Assembly (NCBI GenBank): GCA_944472155.2
Contig: OX235272.1
Location: forward strand, 81,722,020 to 81,786,019
Length of the DNA: 64,000 nucleotides
Reading direction: 5' to 3'
Source: Trichobilharzia szidati
Taxonomy: Eukaryota; Platyhelminthes; Trematoda; Strigeidida; Schistosomatidae
The position numbers and the translations under genes are program-made. Below the pieces are notes generated by a model. The model had not been told where the DNA came from, searched no databases, and worked only from the letters and a program-made list of their open reading frames with translations. This document shows, piece by piece, positions 12,285-22,423 of the stretch. Positions within the stretch are counted from its first letter, which is position 1, and the number at the start of each line of letters is the position of its first letter.

Positions 12285-13280
12285 ATACACTTAAGACTGA
12301 TACGCTGTGTGATGAATTAGTCCCAGATACTTAACGTGAAACTTGATTTCTGTATCACTATCATCAATTTTGCAACGGTCATAGGAACCAACAGCTTCAT
12401 CTTACTTTCTTTTATATCGGAAACTGCAATTAACAGTCTGACATTTGGAAGAATTTAGTTTAACACCATTTCCTGACTCCTGATGGAGAGCCGTTCATCT
12501 TAGTACAGTGTAGCTGGGAGTTAACAGACATTGAAATAGTTAGATCGTCCGCGTACTTGGTGAATATCATTTCGAATGCATGTGCATATTTAGTTTGTCA
12601 AACAAAAATACAATTGGTTATTTCAAATAAACAGGTGAGAATTAGTAAGTCCAAATTTAGTCCCCTTGTCTATACTGGAGAAAATGTTATGATGTAACAC
12701 TGCAGCTGCATCTAAAGTACTTCTACTGTGGTTATAGGCGAATTGTTCGGGATCCTTAAAGGCTTTAAGTGAAGGTTGAAGATTAAGTAAGGGTTACTTT
12801 CCTACAGTTTTTGGTAAAGGAGAGTCAGGTCTAAATTTAATACATGTTTCAATAGATGACTTAAGTAAAGTACAACTTTAATGTCCGTTAATGTCCACGA
12901 CATTTCTGGAAAAAGATTCATTAAATGTGTTCATGAGAGGATAACACAGGATATCTGCACATTTTTTAAGAATAAGGCTGGGCAAACAATTTGGACCCAG
13001 GCTACAAGAAGGGCTCAGCGACTGGAGATATTTTGGAACGTCATTTGTACTGAAACCAGGGAAGCAGGTTTCATCAATACCTGTGACATTCAATCGTGTA
13101 TAAATCTTGTATAAATCAAAAGTATCCAATGCCATCTATGTCTCCCAAGGTCACGTATATTCAAACTGTAGTTACTCCAGTTTCGTAGATAATTTCTGCT
13201 TGGTAGATGTGAGGTAATAGACACACTCCACTTCAATAGTCTTTTCATCTCTTCTATTTTCCTGCCTCGTATGTTCAATT
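12285..13280 (-). mobile_element. CR1-like LINE RT fragment
   Basis: On the minus strand, the frame at 12878-13135 gives SLSPSCSLGPNCLPSLILKK and CADILCYPLMNTFNESFSRN, the finger region of CR1/jockey-type reverse transcriptases. Further downstream, LNSSKCQTVNCSFRYKRK-like residues at about 12410-12470 correspond to the post-YADD part seen at 4.2-4.3 kb. Frameshifts and stops are present, so it is a pseudogene. It is the same family as the 4.0-5.2 kb copy or a close relative. Confidence 0.75.
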
Positions 13281-13329
13281 TTATCGTGTTCTATAGTCGT
13301 TGTGGCTGATATTGCGAACACTAATTAGA

Positions 13330-13400
13330 ATAAATCTGCTGAAGAAGCTGTGGCTTACACAGCGAAACGTTCAGAAAATCTTGTTTTGATTTCTTAACAC
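13330..13400 (+). repeat. Hammerhead-like motif, possible Penelope terminus remnant
   Basis: CTGAAGA at 13339-13345, one unpaired A, then a 6-bp perfect stem GCTGTG/CACAGC with loop GCTTA, then GAAACGTTC. This is the order of a hammerhead core (CUGANGA, stem II, GAAA), with one extra base on the 5' side of stem II. The GCGAAACGT ending matches the termini of the Penelope-like elements at 55.0 and 55.9 kb. Confidence 0.5.
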
Positions 13401-13762
13401 GCTGGGATTAATTTAAATAATTTATAAGTAATTAGAACAGTCTGCTCAGAAATTACCAAGCGTACATCCTCCATTGCCTACCATTTCACATCGTCGTGTT
13501 TTATCCACCATATGTTCATCAGCATTGATTTTAGTTACATCCCCTTGAAGCTATTTCTAATCAATTTGATTAAAGCACACAAGCTATTAGTATCAGAATT
13601 CTGTTGCATGATATATTCACATATAACATGCAGTAACCCAGGCTAGTTTTGATCAGTTATTTTTTATCAGAATTTATTATGCGAATATCTAAGTTTCAAT
13701 CTAACAGTCATCTTCAACAGCACCTAGCATTTTCATATAACTGTTGCTAATTGCATGGTACA

Positions 13763-14111
13763 TTAGGGGCTGCGGGTATCGACGTTCGCGAGTTGTACGG
13801 ATTATACTAACGCAAGATCTTATACCAACAACCACTATAGTGTTCGTTCTTCGAGTACCAAATGGTAAAGCAAAAGACCAGATTTTGTCGTCCAAATACG
13901 ATATATATTTTGGGACCAAATCGCGGGTAGGAATGCATGCTTAGCTAGCTAGTAATCGTGCACGCACGTGACACGACGGAGCACCAAATGGCGGGGATGC
14001 TTGACCGTAAGCCTTCAGCTAAACAAGTCGACTTAAACAGTGATGGTCAGCATCCAATGTTGAGTGATGATTGCTGTGGTTAATAATTTTGGGGAATTAT
14101 TTACCGCTACA
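13763..14111 (-). repeat. 3' LTR of the deleted Gypsy-type element
   Basis: A 349-bp repeat. On the minus strand it begins TGTAGCGGTAAATAATTCCC. Its lower end carries TGCGGG where the other copy has TGTAGG, and one G fewer in the adjoining G-run. The remainder is identical by eye to 16521-16870. Confidence 0.9.
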
Positions 14112-14127
14112 GCTCACTCCCCCCCTA
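14112..14127 (-). other. Polypurine tract of the LTR element
   Basis: Directly inside the 3' LTR the minus strand reads AGGGGGGGAGTGAGC, immediately followed by TGTAGCGG. This is the expected plus-strand primer position for an LTR retrotransposon. Confidence 0.75.
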
Positions 14128-14568
14128 GTGGGGTTGTGAGGACCCTAAGACATGACCAGCCGGAAGTAAAAAAATCTCGATGGTTCCCTGACGGGTGAAA
14201 AAAATCTTCCGAGCGGCTTGATGGAGTGCCTGCTGGTCTGTCTTCCTATGCTAATAGGGTGTCTGTACAAAGCTTCCTGGATGTTGTTCGTTGGATCCCA
14301 TGCTTCGTTTGTTTCCTGTCCAGTGCCCGTTGCACCTGGAAAAGAAAACAAGAATGCTGAGAACCTTGTCAAGAAAAATGTACCAAATAAGCGTTTTTTC
14401 ACCAAAAAAAATATGACATGCATCTACTATACAGTAAAATAATGTAAAGTTCAAAATATCGGGAAAAAAATATATACATCTAATTTAATTTTATGTACGG
14501 TTATAGGAAAAATATCGTTTACTCGTGTTTAATGATGCAACATAAAAAAAAATTGATGTGTCACTCAG

Positions 14569-15641
14569 TTATGTGAGATAGGTGTGAAGGTATTCTGGGA
14601 ATCTAACGTGACGTCCAGAACGCGTTTTTTTAGAGTGATCGACCGAAGGTTCAGTGGCTTTCGTCGTGCTAGGGAGTTCTTCGAAGACTGAAGTAGATTC
14701 AATTACTTGTGAATTATCGGGGACGTTTAGCTCCAGGCTAATGGGATTACCTTCCAAGTAAGCTGGTTTCAGACGGTCGATACTGACGGTGTCTTCGCGG
14801 CCTTTTTTGTCTAAAACGAAGAATTTATCAGTACGTTTAATCACTTTATGTGGTCCGTCATATGGGGGTTCTAGAGGACGACGTACCGAGTCGCGACGAA
14901 CAAATACATGTGAAGAAGTTTTTAAACAAGGGTGAACGAAAACATCAATGGACTGTGGTCGGAGGGGAGCAGGTTTAACTGAACGCATAGCGTTTGTAAG
15001 CCTGCTGACGTATGAGGAGTGATCTACCAGTTTGTCAGGTGCCAGCCGTCGTGCTTTAGATGTCACGGGCTGTCCTGAGGTTATGATGTGGTGCATAACA
15101 TTGCTGGTTATACACGGGAGGTCGTTAGATGGGCAATTCAGTTCCGGATATTTGTCAACAATCGGTTGAAAAGTTGGATCGAGAAATGGTTTCATCTTAA
15201 CGATTGACAAGCTGGGGCCTACGTAAGTTATGCCTTTGATAGACAAACTAGTAGTGTTGTCAATTAGTCGTTTACGGCGGACGTCTACGAGCAAATCATG
15301 ATGATCAAGTAGGTCCGTGCCAATGATGGGCATTGTGACGTCAGCGATCAGAAAAATCCACCGAATAGGTTTGCGTAAACCTACGTTCAGATAGACGTAT
15401 TTCCGACCATAGGTTGCAATTGGTTTTCCATTTGCAGCCTGTAGGTTGAAGTTAGGATCCTTCTGTCGATCTGCTGCTGTAGCAGGAAGGACGCTGACTT
15501 CGGCGCCTGTGTCGACTAGATATCTAGTCTGGCTAATTACATCATGGATGTAAAGTAAGCGGCTAGTGCCACCGGCGACGGTTGCCGCTAACGCGTGCCG
15601 GCGGGATAGTTTCCCACAGACTTGGAGGCTTTGCCGAAATC
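14569..15641 (-). CDS. Fused protease, RT N-terminus and integrase C-terminus (deleted pol)
   Basis: An open frame on the minus strand that overlaps the end of gag in the -1 frame. An aspartic protease comes first, with catalytic DTGAEVS at about 15513-15493 and IIGTDLLDHH as the flap/C-terminal region. Then comes the entry of a Gypsy RT (HHIITSGQPVTSKARRLAP). At about 15030 the frame passes directly into an integrase C-terminal tail (PPYDGPHKVIKR, RLKPAYLEG). It ends with an RSGRHVRFP motif typical of Gypsy pol ends. The YVDD box, RNase H and the HHCC and DDE motifs are absent. The frame stays open across the junction, which suggests either a recent deletion or selection for an in-frame product. 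Confidence 0.85.
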
Positions 15642-16406
15642 ACAAGGTTTTCGACAACATTTCGCTTCCTTGCCATAGGTGTTGTGATACCAACACCAGT
15701 CAGGATTTTTGAGAGAGCGTGTGTTGGACTTAGATCGTCCACGTGCACTTTGCCGTTGAGGGGATTTAGAACGACGATAGGAGGAATTGCTAGGCTTGTT
15801 TGACCTAAGCATCTGCTGGACGGAGTTGATTAACTCTATCATTGCAGAATCCTTCTTCGAAGTCTGTTCGGTAACAGAGTATACTTCAGTAACTGGCCGT
15901 TTCGTTATCTCTAGAATTCTATCTGCAGAGACAGCTAAATCATCTATGAGAACACCCTGAAGTGTCACAAGTACAGTCTGAACTGACTGTGGCAGTTTGG
16001 ATAAAAATAGTTCTCTGAACAGTCCTTCATCGAACTGACTTTGGCCAATGATCTCTTTCATTCTTGCCAGCATGCTCACGGCTGACTGATCTCCTAACTC
16101 GATGTTACGAAATAACTCATCCAGACGTTGTCGATCTGTGAGAACGTTTCTCTTGAGGAGGGATGCTTTTAGCAACTCGTAGGAGTTACTTACCGATATC
16201 TGCAGAGTTACGCACCTGCTGAATTCCCGCGGTAGGGCGTGAATAACTGCAAGGAACTGTGAACGTTGATCAGTTATGCCATGTTCACAAAAATCAGATT
16301 CAGCAATCTGAAACCACGTTTCAGCATTATCTGGTCAATATGGTACTAGCTGAATTGTTTTGGCGGTTGAGCGAATCTGAATAACCTTGGGGCTAGGATC
16401 ACTCAT
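15588..16406 (-). pseudogene. gag of the deleted Gypsy-type element, one in-frame stop
   Basis: The frame starts at ATG 16406 (MSDPSPK). One TGA at 16335-16337 interrupts it in a VPY-PDNAETWF context, where relatives have Trp. From there it is open to 15588. The total is 272 codons, with a capsid-like region and a C-terminal cysteine cluster CWYHNTYGKEAKCCRKPC in place of a classical CCHC knuckle, as in several animal Gypsy elements. An internal ATG at 16175 gives a 195-aa product. Its end overlaps the protease frame, so -1 frameshifting is the likely expression mode. Confidence 0.8.
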
Positions 16407-16500
16407 GACGAAAAGTATGCCGATAACAATATAGTACAAGAATAAACACAAAAAGGAACGAACTCACCGGGTTTATCTGCGTGTGAATTGAAGATGAAGT

Positions 16501-16518
16501 TCGAGGTTGGGCTCACCA
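16501..16518 (-). other. Primer-binding-site candidate
   Basis: Two bases inside the 5' LTR the minus strand reads TGGTGAGCCCAACCTCGA. TGG is the complement of the universal CCA end of a tRNA, at the correct position for minus-strand priming. The tRNA species was not identified. Confidence 0.6.
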
Positions 16519-16520
16519 GT

Positions 16521-16870
16521 TTAGGGGGCTGTAGGTATCGACGTTCGCGAGTTGTACGGATTATACTAACGCAAGATCTTATACCAACAACCACTATAGT
16601 GTTCGTTCTTCGAGTACCAAATGGTAAAGCAAAAGACCAGATTTTGTCGTCCAAATACGATATATATTTTGGGACCAAATCGCGGGTAGGAATGCATGCT
16701 TAGCTAGCTAGTAATCGTGCACGCACGTGACACGACGGAGCACCAAATGGCGGGGATGCTTGACCGTAAGCCTTCAGCTAAACAAGTCGACTTAAACAGT
16801 GATGGTCAGCATCCAATGTTGAGTGATGATTGCTGTGGTTAATAATTTTGGGGAATTATTTACCGCTACA
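16521..16870 (-). repeat. 5' LTR of the deleted Gypsy-type element
   Basis: A 350-bp repeat. Its plus-strand version runs from TTAGGGGGCTGTAGG to TTACCGCTACA. It is nearly identical to 13763-14111 and flanked on the right by the GTACA duplication. Confidence 0.9.
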
Positions 16871-16875
16871 GTACA

Positions 16876-17589
16876 TTAGGTGCATGAATATCAATCTAAT
16901 CACCTTAATTCTGTTCTATGAGAGCTATTTTTGTAAAATATAACAAATAACAATCATACCAATGCATAAATCATTGTAAGACGCTAACACTGAAAAGGAT
17001 GCCGCACTTACGTAACCATGGGGGATAGGAGCCTCGATTTAACATCAGCGAGTCATCTCACACCAGTGAAACACGCAGCACTAGCTCTACACTAAGGAGC
17101 TATTTTTATGCTGCTAAACGTGAGAGGTGTTATTTGTGTCCGTAAACAAATTTCTTCGCGCAATTAGATAATGAAGTCATTCCTTATTCGTGAAACTGTA
17201 TTTATTTTGGCCTTAAGCACGTAGTGTTATAATAGATTAGGCCCTTCATTGATCATGCCACTGAGGTGAAATTTACATAATGGGAATTTTATATCAATGA
17301 CTGGTATTTGCGGTGAGTACACCAGATGCCTTATGCTATTTCTGAATTTCATTAGACTAAATGGTTATATCCATCATGCACATAAGTGGCTTTTTGCTAA
17401 CGAGAAGACAATATGTGTATTTCGTAATGTGATCCATTGAATGACTAGTCAGCAGATTGTTCCCACAAACTAAAGACAAAGAGGACAGCAATCATGGAAA
17501 TTTACCATAAACCAAATTTATGTAATTTAAATGACGCTTATCCATGCCTGTAAAATTGGCGTGTCCTACATAGATAGAAATATATACAT
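16876..17589. other. Spacer between two LTR elements
   Basis: No coding or repeat feature recognised. Confidence 0.4.
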
Positions 17590-19330
17590 TATATTATTAT
17601 TATCCATTCATGCGCTTAAATGTCGAGTTGTTGTGCTAGCCACTAAATGCCTCGATGAAGAAACGCCATATCAAGTAATTCAGCTTCCGTTCAAGTTTAA
17701 AAAGCCAACCATTAAGTATTTCAGTTGATGCATCAGACACTGCAGTCAGCGCAGTTCTGCAATAACTAGTCAGCAGACAGTGGCAACCGCTCGCCTTTTT
17801 CTTGAGCAGTGGACAACTGGTAAAAACCAAGTACAACCTATCCGGCAGACAATTTATGGCTATGTACTGTACTATACCCCACTTCCGACACTCAGTGGAG
17901 GATCGTGAATTCATAATTTTCACCGACCACAAACCCCTGGCATGGTCTTTGAACTCAACCTCAAATAAGTATTCACCAAGTGAATCATTCAGCGGTTAGA
18001 ACGCTCGCCGACCATACACATGGTCCGGGGTTCGATCCCCGGCCGACGCACTCCTTTACCTCGCTAAGCCAGAAATAATGCTGGTAAAGAGGAAAGGTTG
18101 GGCATGAGGCTAGCAACCCCATCCTGTAAAATAAACACTGCTACAGAACCTTCAAGCCACTAGCTGAAGCCCTATGTTCATGAAAAGTGAATCATTACAA
18201 CTGGACTATGTTTCGCAGTTTACGTCGATTATTCGCCTCGTATTCGGGGTGAGCAACACCGTGGCATTTGTTCTCTCACCTAAATAGATGGCATGGACCT
18301 TGTGGAATTGGCTCATCCTCAAACAGAAGATACAGAGCTTCAAACTGAGTTGTTGAAAACAGCTCTGAGATTAGCCGAGAAACTCTTAGGCATCGTAAGA
18401 GGCAGTATTCTTGGTATCATTTGTACTGACTCTGCTCTCCTTAACGTGGCTGAAAGTTATTGGCGTAACGTCTTCAATACGTTTCATGGCTTATCTTACT
18501 CAGGTATTCGAACTGCCATGAAGCCAATTACTATTCAGTTTTTATTGGTGCAGTATTAATAAGGAGGTAGGGGGATGGGCTCATATATGTTTAGCTTGCC
18601 AAAAGAGCAAAGTAGTGAGACACGGCAGAAGTCCACTTGACACCTTTATTATCCGTGATGGTCGTCTCGAACAGGTTCACAAACACATGGTTGGACCCCT
18701 CCCAGAATCTCATGGATATTATTATATCTTTACCTGCATCGACAGTTTTACACAGTGGCCTGAAGCAGAACACCTTAAGGATATGTCTGCCGAAATTGTC
18801 ACACGCGTCTTTATGAAACGATGGATCCCGAATTTCGGATGCCCACTCTCTATGACAACTGATCGGCGGTGACAATTCGGAAGCAGCTTATTCCCAGCTT
18901 TGGCCAAAATCCTGTGATTTTTGGAACAGCGGCCTACCATCCTCAAGTTAATGGTATGGTAGAACGTTTACACTGAGAGTTGGAGGTTGGATTATCAGTC
19001 TCCACAAGACCTTTCTACAATTAGTAACTTCCTTCACTCAGTAGAATTAACCCTACTTGATTCTGGTGGGGTAGTGATGTAGGGGATCAAAGAATTCAGT
19101 CAAATCATCTGAACCTCAGCCGTTTCACTGTCAACAGTCAGTTTGAAACAGAATGGTCAACATGATTTTCAAGAGAGAAGAGCTTAGCAGCGACGCAGTG
19201 GTGCAAATGTTTATCTCTACGGTCTATTCCTGTAATCGCTAATAATAGCTGTGAGAATTATATTCTGCCTCAGTCAGTTGGAGCAGTGTTAAGAATAGCC
19301 TGGCTACCAGCCTAGGTGGATCCGTATAAA
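17590..19330 (+). pseudogene. Decayed Gypsy-type pol (RNase H and integrase)
   Basis: Plus-strand remnant of a second Gypsy copy. The RNase H part is readable around 17700-17975, with IIFTDHKPLAWSLNS and an AMYCTIPHFRHSVEDR block. A SINE interrupts it at 17990-18184. After it come the integrase zinc-binding region and core: RSPLDTFII, VGPLPESHGYYY, TCIDSFTQWPEA with the first catalytic Asp, then FGCPLSMTTDRR with the second. The third-residue region is frameshifted (about 18950). Many stops are present. No LTRs were found. It supplies the RNase H and integrase parts that the nearby deleted element lacks, but it is itself broken. Confidence 0.85.
17990..18184 (+). mobile_element. tRNA-Gly SINE inserted in the Gypsy remnant, 12-bp TSD
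   Basis: A 5'-truncated copy begins CAGCGGTTAGAACGCTCGCC, includes a perfect B box GGGGTTCGATCCCC, and ends AGCTGAAGCCCTATGTTCAT. It is flanked by AAGTGAATCATT at 17978-17989 and 18185-18196. Removing one TSD and the SINE restores continuity of the RNase H frame (YSPSES, then LQLDYVSQFTS). Confidence 0.9.
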
Positions 19331-19439
19331 CAGTCAGTAGGCAGTGTGGCTGAATCTATGATGTAACATGGTAGGTGGTCACACAACAGTCGTAAGTGTT
19401 ATTTTTAGGCCAAATTATCTGGAGACTAGCTAGAAAGTC

Positions 19440-21070
19440 ACCCAAGAAGCCAAAATAACCGGTTTCCTAGAACGTCGCCCGACGGTCTCCTCAGCGTGTG
19501 CCCAAGCCCTTTCCATTTTCTTCCATGTACTTGTTTAGCAATAGGTTCTTGATTGGTTCGTTCCCAGAATATCTTTTTGCTAACTCTTTCCATCCAGCTA
19601 TCAGATCTTCACTATGGAGCCATCGAAGGAAGCTGTTGATAAAATTCTGCAGCAGTCTGCTGGAAATGCTTTCTTTACACGAACGCCAAATTTTTGACCC
19701 ACAGGCATAGGAGAGCTGACTGACTTAACAATGGTGTTGAAAATCCAAATCTGGCTCTTCATGCTGAGTGAGTGCGGAAAAACCCCAAACTGATTTCATA
19801 GGGATGAAGGTCTCGTTTGCCTTTCCGATTCCGTCTGGCTTTCACATTCTCGTCCGTACTTTCCGCCCGTAGTTGAAAAGGTGCCACCTAGAAAGGTGAG
19901 AGGGGTTAATTGTTCAGGATTTATTCCGTTTGTAGTAACTGGTGCTTTTATTGTTGTTGGTTGGTTATTTTCGTTACCTCCGTCTTCTTTATGTTCGCTT
20001 GAAGTCCTGATGTCGCTGCTTAGTTCTCCAGTCAGTTTTGTTGGTTTCCATCTGTAAGTCTTCAAGTTTGTATCAAATCATGCACAAATTATCGGCAAAA
20101 TCCGGGACTTCTGGAGTCTTGTTATTTGTCCAACTTTTTCATGTCTTCCCGCTTCACAGTATTCCCCACAATCCAGTCCACCACAATTAAGAATATCATC
20201 GGTGATAATAGGCAGTCAGCCTTATTTTACTCCTTCGAACGCCTCTCTGAGTTCTCCTTTTTGGATCAACTGATACGTGGCATTGTCATATAGCCAGCTG
20301 TTGAATGAGGTTGATAAAGATTTGGGCACTGCACACTATAGTGTGAAATAGTTTCCAAATTACTTCTCGGCCAACGCTTTCAAAGGTCTTCTCCAAGTCG
20401 ATAAAGCTGTTGAGGTAGATGTTTGACTGCTATTCTGTGCTTTGTTGTGTGATGATGCGTAAAGTTTCAATTTAATCGGTACACGATTTCCCTTTCCTTA
20501 ATCCAGCTTGTTCCAATGGGGCTGAGTTCTATATCCCGTTCACTTTTTATTCTCTCCAGGATGATGCGACTTAGTATTATACTCTGTGTGGACAAAAGAG
20601 CTTTCTCATGCCATTTCTTTCAGAGGTGCAAGTCGCCCTCCTTTGTTAGCCATATCTGCCCCGTTCTCGACTTTGTGTCAAACGGACTACGTCCCAACAC
20701 TCTTGAGATTGAGATGGATTCTCTCTAGTTTTTGGTGTATTCGTCTGGCGAAAACCTCGTCGCCCTGAGTGTATCCTAATTCTTGCACACGCTGCCTCCA
20801 ATAGCCAAAGTCATTGAAGGCGTTCTCATTCATTTCACCGACAACCTCCCGACCCATGGGTAATTCTCTTTCTGCATTGTTTGCTACTGGTTTAAGATTT
20901 CGATATCATCATTTAGAATGCTTTCCGATGGTGTTTGCAGTCGCCGATAGAAATCCTACTTCTTCCCTTATTATGAGTTGTTTGTAGGTGCATAGCATTG
21001 GACATTTGTAACCTTTATTCCTTTTTGAATTGAGTCTTACTGTCCTTATTCTGCAAGAGACTGGTTCCTA
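19440..21070 (-). mobile_element. RTE-type LINE (RTE-A), decayed RT and C-terminus
   Basis: On the minus strand, broken frames match the RT at the right edge of the window. An FIDLEKTFESVGREVIWKLF-like stretch is near 20340-20410, and a FADN-C-I-YKLEDLQMETNK stretch (catalytic ADD region, altered) near 20040-20110. Multiple stops and frameshifts are present. It lies between the Gypsy remnant and the DPF gene. Confidence 0.75.
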
Positions 21071-21905
21071 ATTCTGCTGCTGCTGGCGTCATCAGAGCCT
21101 CTCCCTCAGTGTGCCCGTGGCTGTTGTCTGGATGACCGGATGACCAGCTAACAATTTAGGTAGTTTGCGTCCATTCCACCTACTGTCGGAGATTTATATA
21201 TCTCTTCTATAAAATATCTTCAAACTTCTTGGCCAATGTGGGCAGGCTTCCCAGCTTCGTACGTTGTGTGAACATTTCACGTTTCAATGCCAATATTTGC
21301 TGTCATCGACAGAAGACACATCGTCGATTAGCTTCTTGCAGGCTTTCACCGCGTCATTTCGTACCTCCAATTCTTGAGGAAAAAATGAGTTCGGTTTATA
21401 CATTTTTACTGTGCTTCGAAGTTTCTGTGCCAAATGAAATCGTTTTCCGGGGTGGGGTTACCAGCCCGGCTAGAGAACTGGCGAACTAGTTAACTGGGCG
21501 ATGTTATTTCTAACATAAAGAGGGATGAAACCTGACCATCTATCTCTGGGATATTCGCTTTTGACCTGATGACTCATGAAACAATGTAAATGTTCCTGCA
21601 GTCACGGAAATATATTCAACGCTTTCCCCGTCAACACAACCTTTCTGTTTTCCAGACATAAAGGCCCAATAATTTTTGGGGTGTTGCTGAAAGTATCGAA
21701 ATCTCTTGACTCTTGACAAGGTGTGCGTAAAATCGACCTACTGTCTAAAAGGCACGTCGTCCTTGGACAAAGGATTTGTTTGGATTTATCACTACCAATC
21801 CATAGGGTATTCTGAGTGTTTGACCTCACGCTACATTTGAATTATTTTCTGATGTGGTCTTAGGAATTGATGATAGATTTTGTTATAAGGATTCGCATTC
21901 TTTTT
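21071..21905. other. 5' flank of the DPF gene
   Basis: Contains the likely promoter and 5' UTR of the gene below if the internal start is used. A TCTTAG acceptor at 21858-21863 directly precedes an in-frame open stretch, so coding sequence may begin upstream of 21906. No TATA element was assigned. Confidence 0.4.
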
Positions 21906-22423
21906 ATGATGTCATCTGATATTAGTGACTTTACGTATGACAAACTATTGTCGCTTGCCTCACGGTATAACAGACGTCTTCAACAAGATAAAATGAGTCG
22001 CTTACCGTTTCTGGACGGTGCCACAGGTATAGCTCAAAGACCATGTTTGCTGTATCGGAACCAGAGTGAAAGAGAAGGAGGTAATTGAAACTTACGAATA
22101 TTGAACTTTCAGGCTATTTAACTCAGATATATCGTTATCGTCCGCACAGATGGAAGAAAAGCAGACGAACTGGTCAACTCCCATCTTTTCTGTATCACGG
22201 CGATTTTTTAAATGGAAATACCAGAATCGGTAAGTGACTAGTAGTATTATATTTTCTAGATCGTTTCAACAATGTGCCAGGAAATGATCTGAATTCCAGA
22301 GAAGTGGACGATGATGACAGCCGAAGTACATGGGCTGCTTGTCCAGAATATGATGTGGACTCTGACACTAGTGATATTGCAGATGAAAATTTCAGCGTGC
22401 GCAGGCGTCGAAGAAAGGGAAGG
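21906..22423 (+). CDS. DPF: DPF exons 1-3 (requiem domain and charged linker)
   Basis: Three exons separated by introns of only 32 and 30 bp (22081-22112 and 22230-22259). Residues 1-152 cover the family N-terminus and an acidic stretch ([21 protein letters not shown]) followed by an arginine-rich nuclear-localisation-like run. Tiny introns at the 5' end and huge ones at the 3' end are typical of schistosome genes. Confidence 0.93.

Larger units (their letters stand above)
13758..16875 (-). mobile_element. Non-autonomous Gypsy-type LTR retrotransposon, internally deleted
   Basis: The element is complete at its ends and reads on the minus strand. It has direct LTRs (13763-14111 and 16521-16870), a 5-bp target-site duplication GTACA (13758-13762 and 16871-16875), a primer-binding-site candidate just inside the 5' LTR, a polypurine tract next to the 3' LTR, a gag frame and a fused protease/integrase-tail frame. 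Most of reverse transcriptase, all of RNase H and the integrase catalytic core are missing, through a deletion near 15025-15035. The LTRs differ at only two bases and one indel by eye, so insertion was recent and needed proteins from elsewhere. Confidence 0.9.

Noticed and set aside
14145..14454. Several overlapping 67-92-codon frames on both strands
   Set aside because: They sit in the untranslated region between the pol remnant and the 3' LTR of the retrotransposon, overlap one another, and show no family resemblance.
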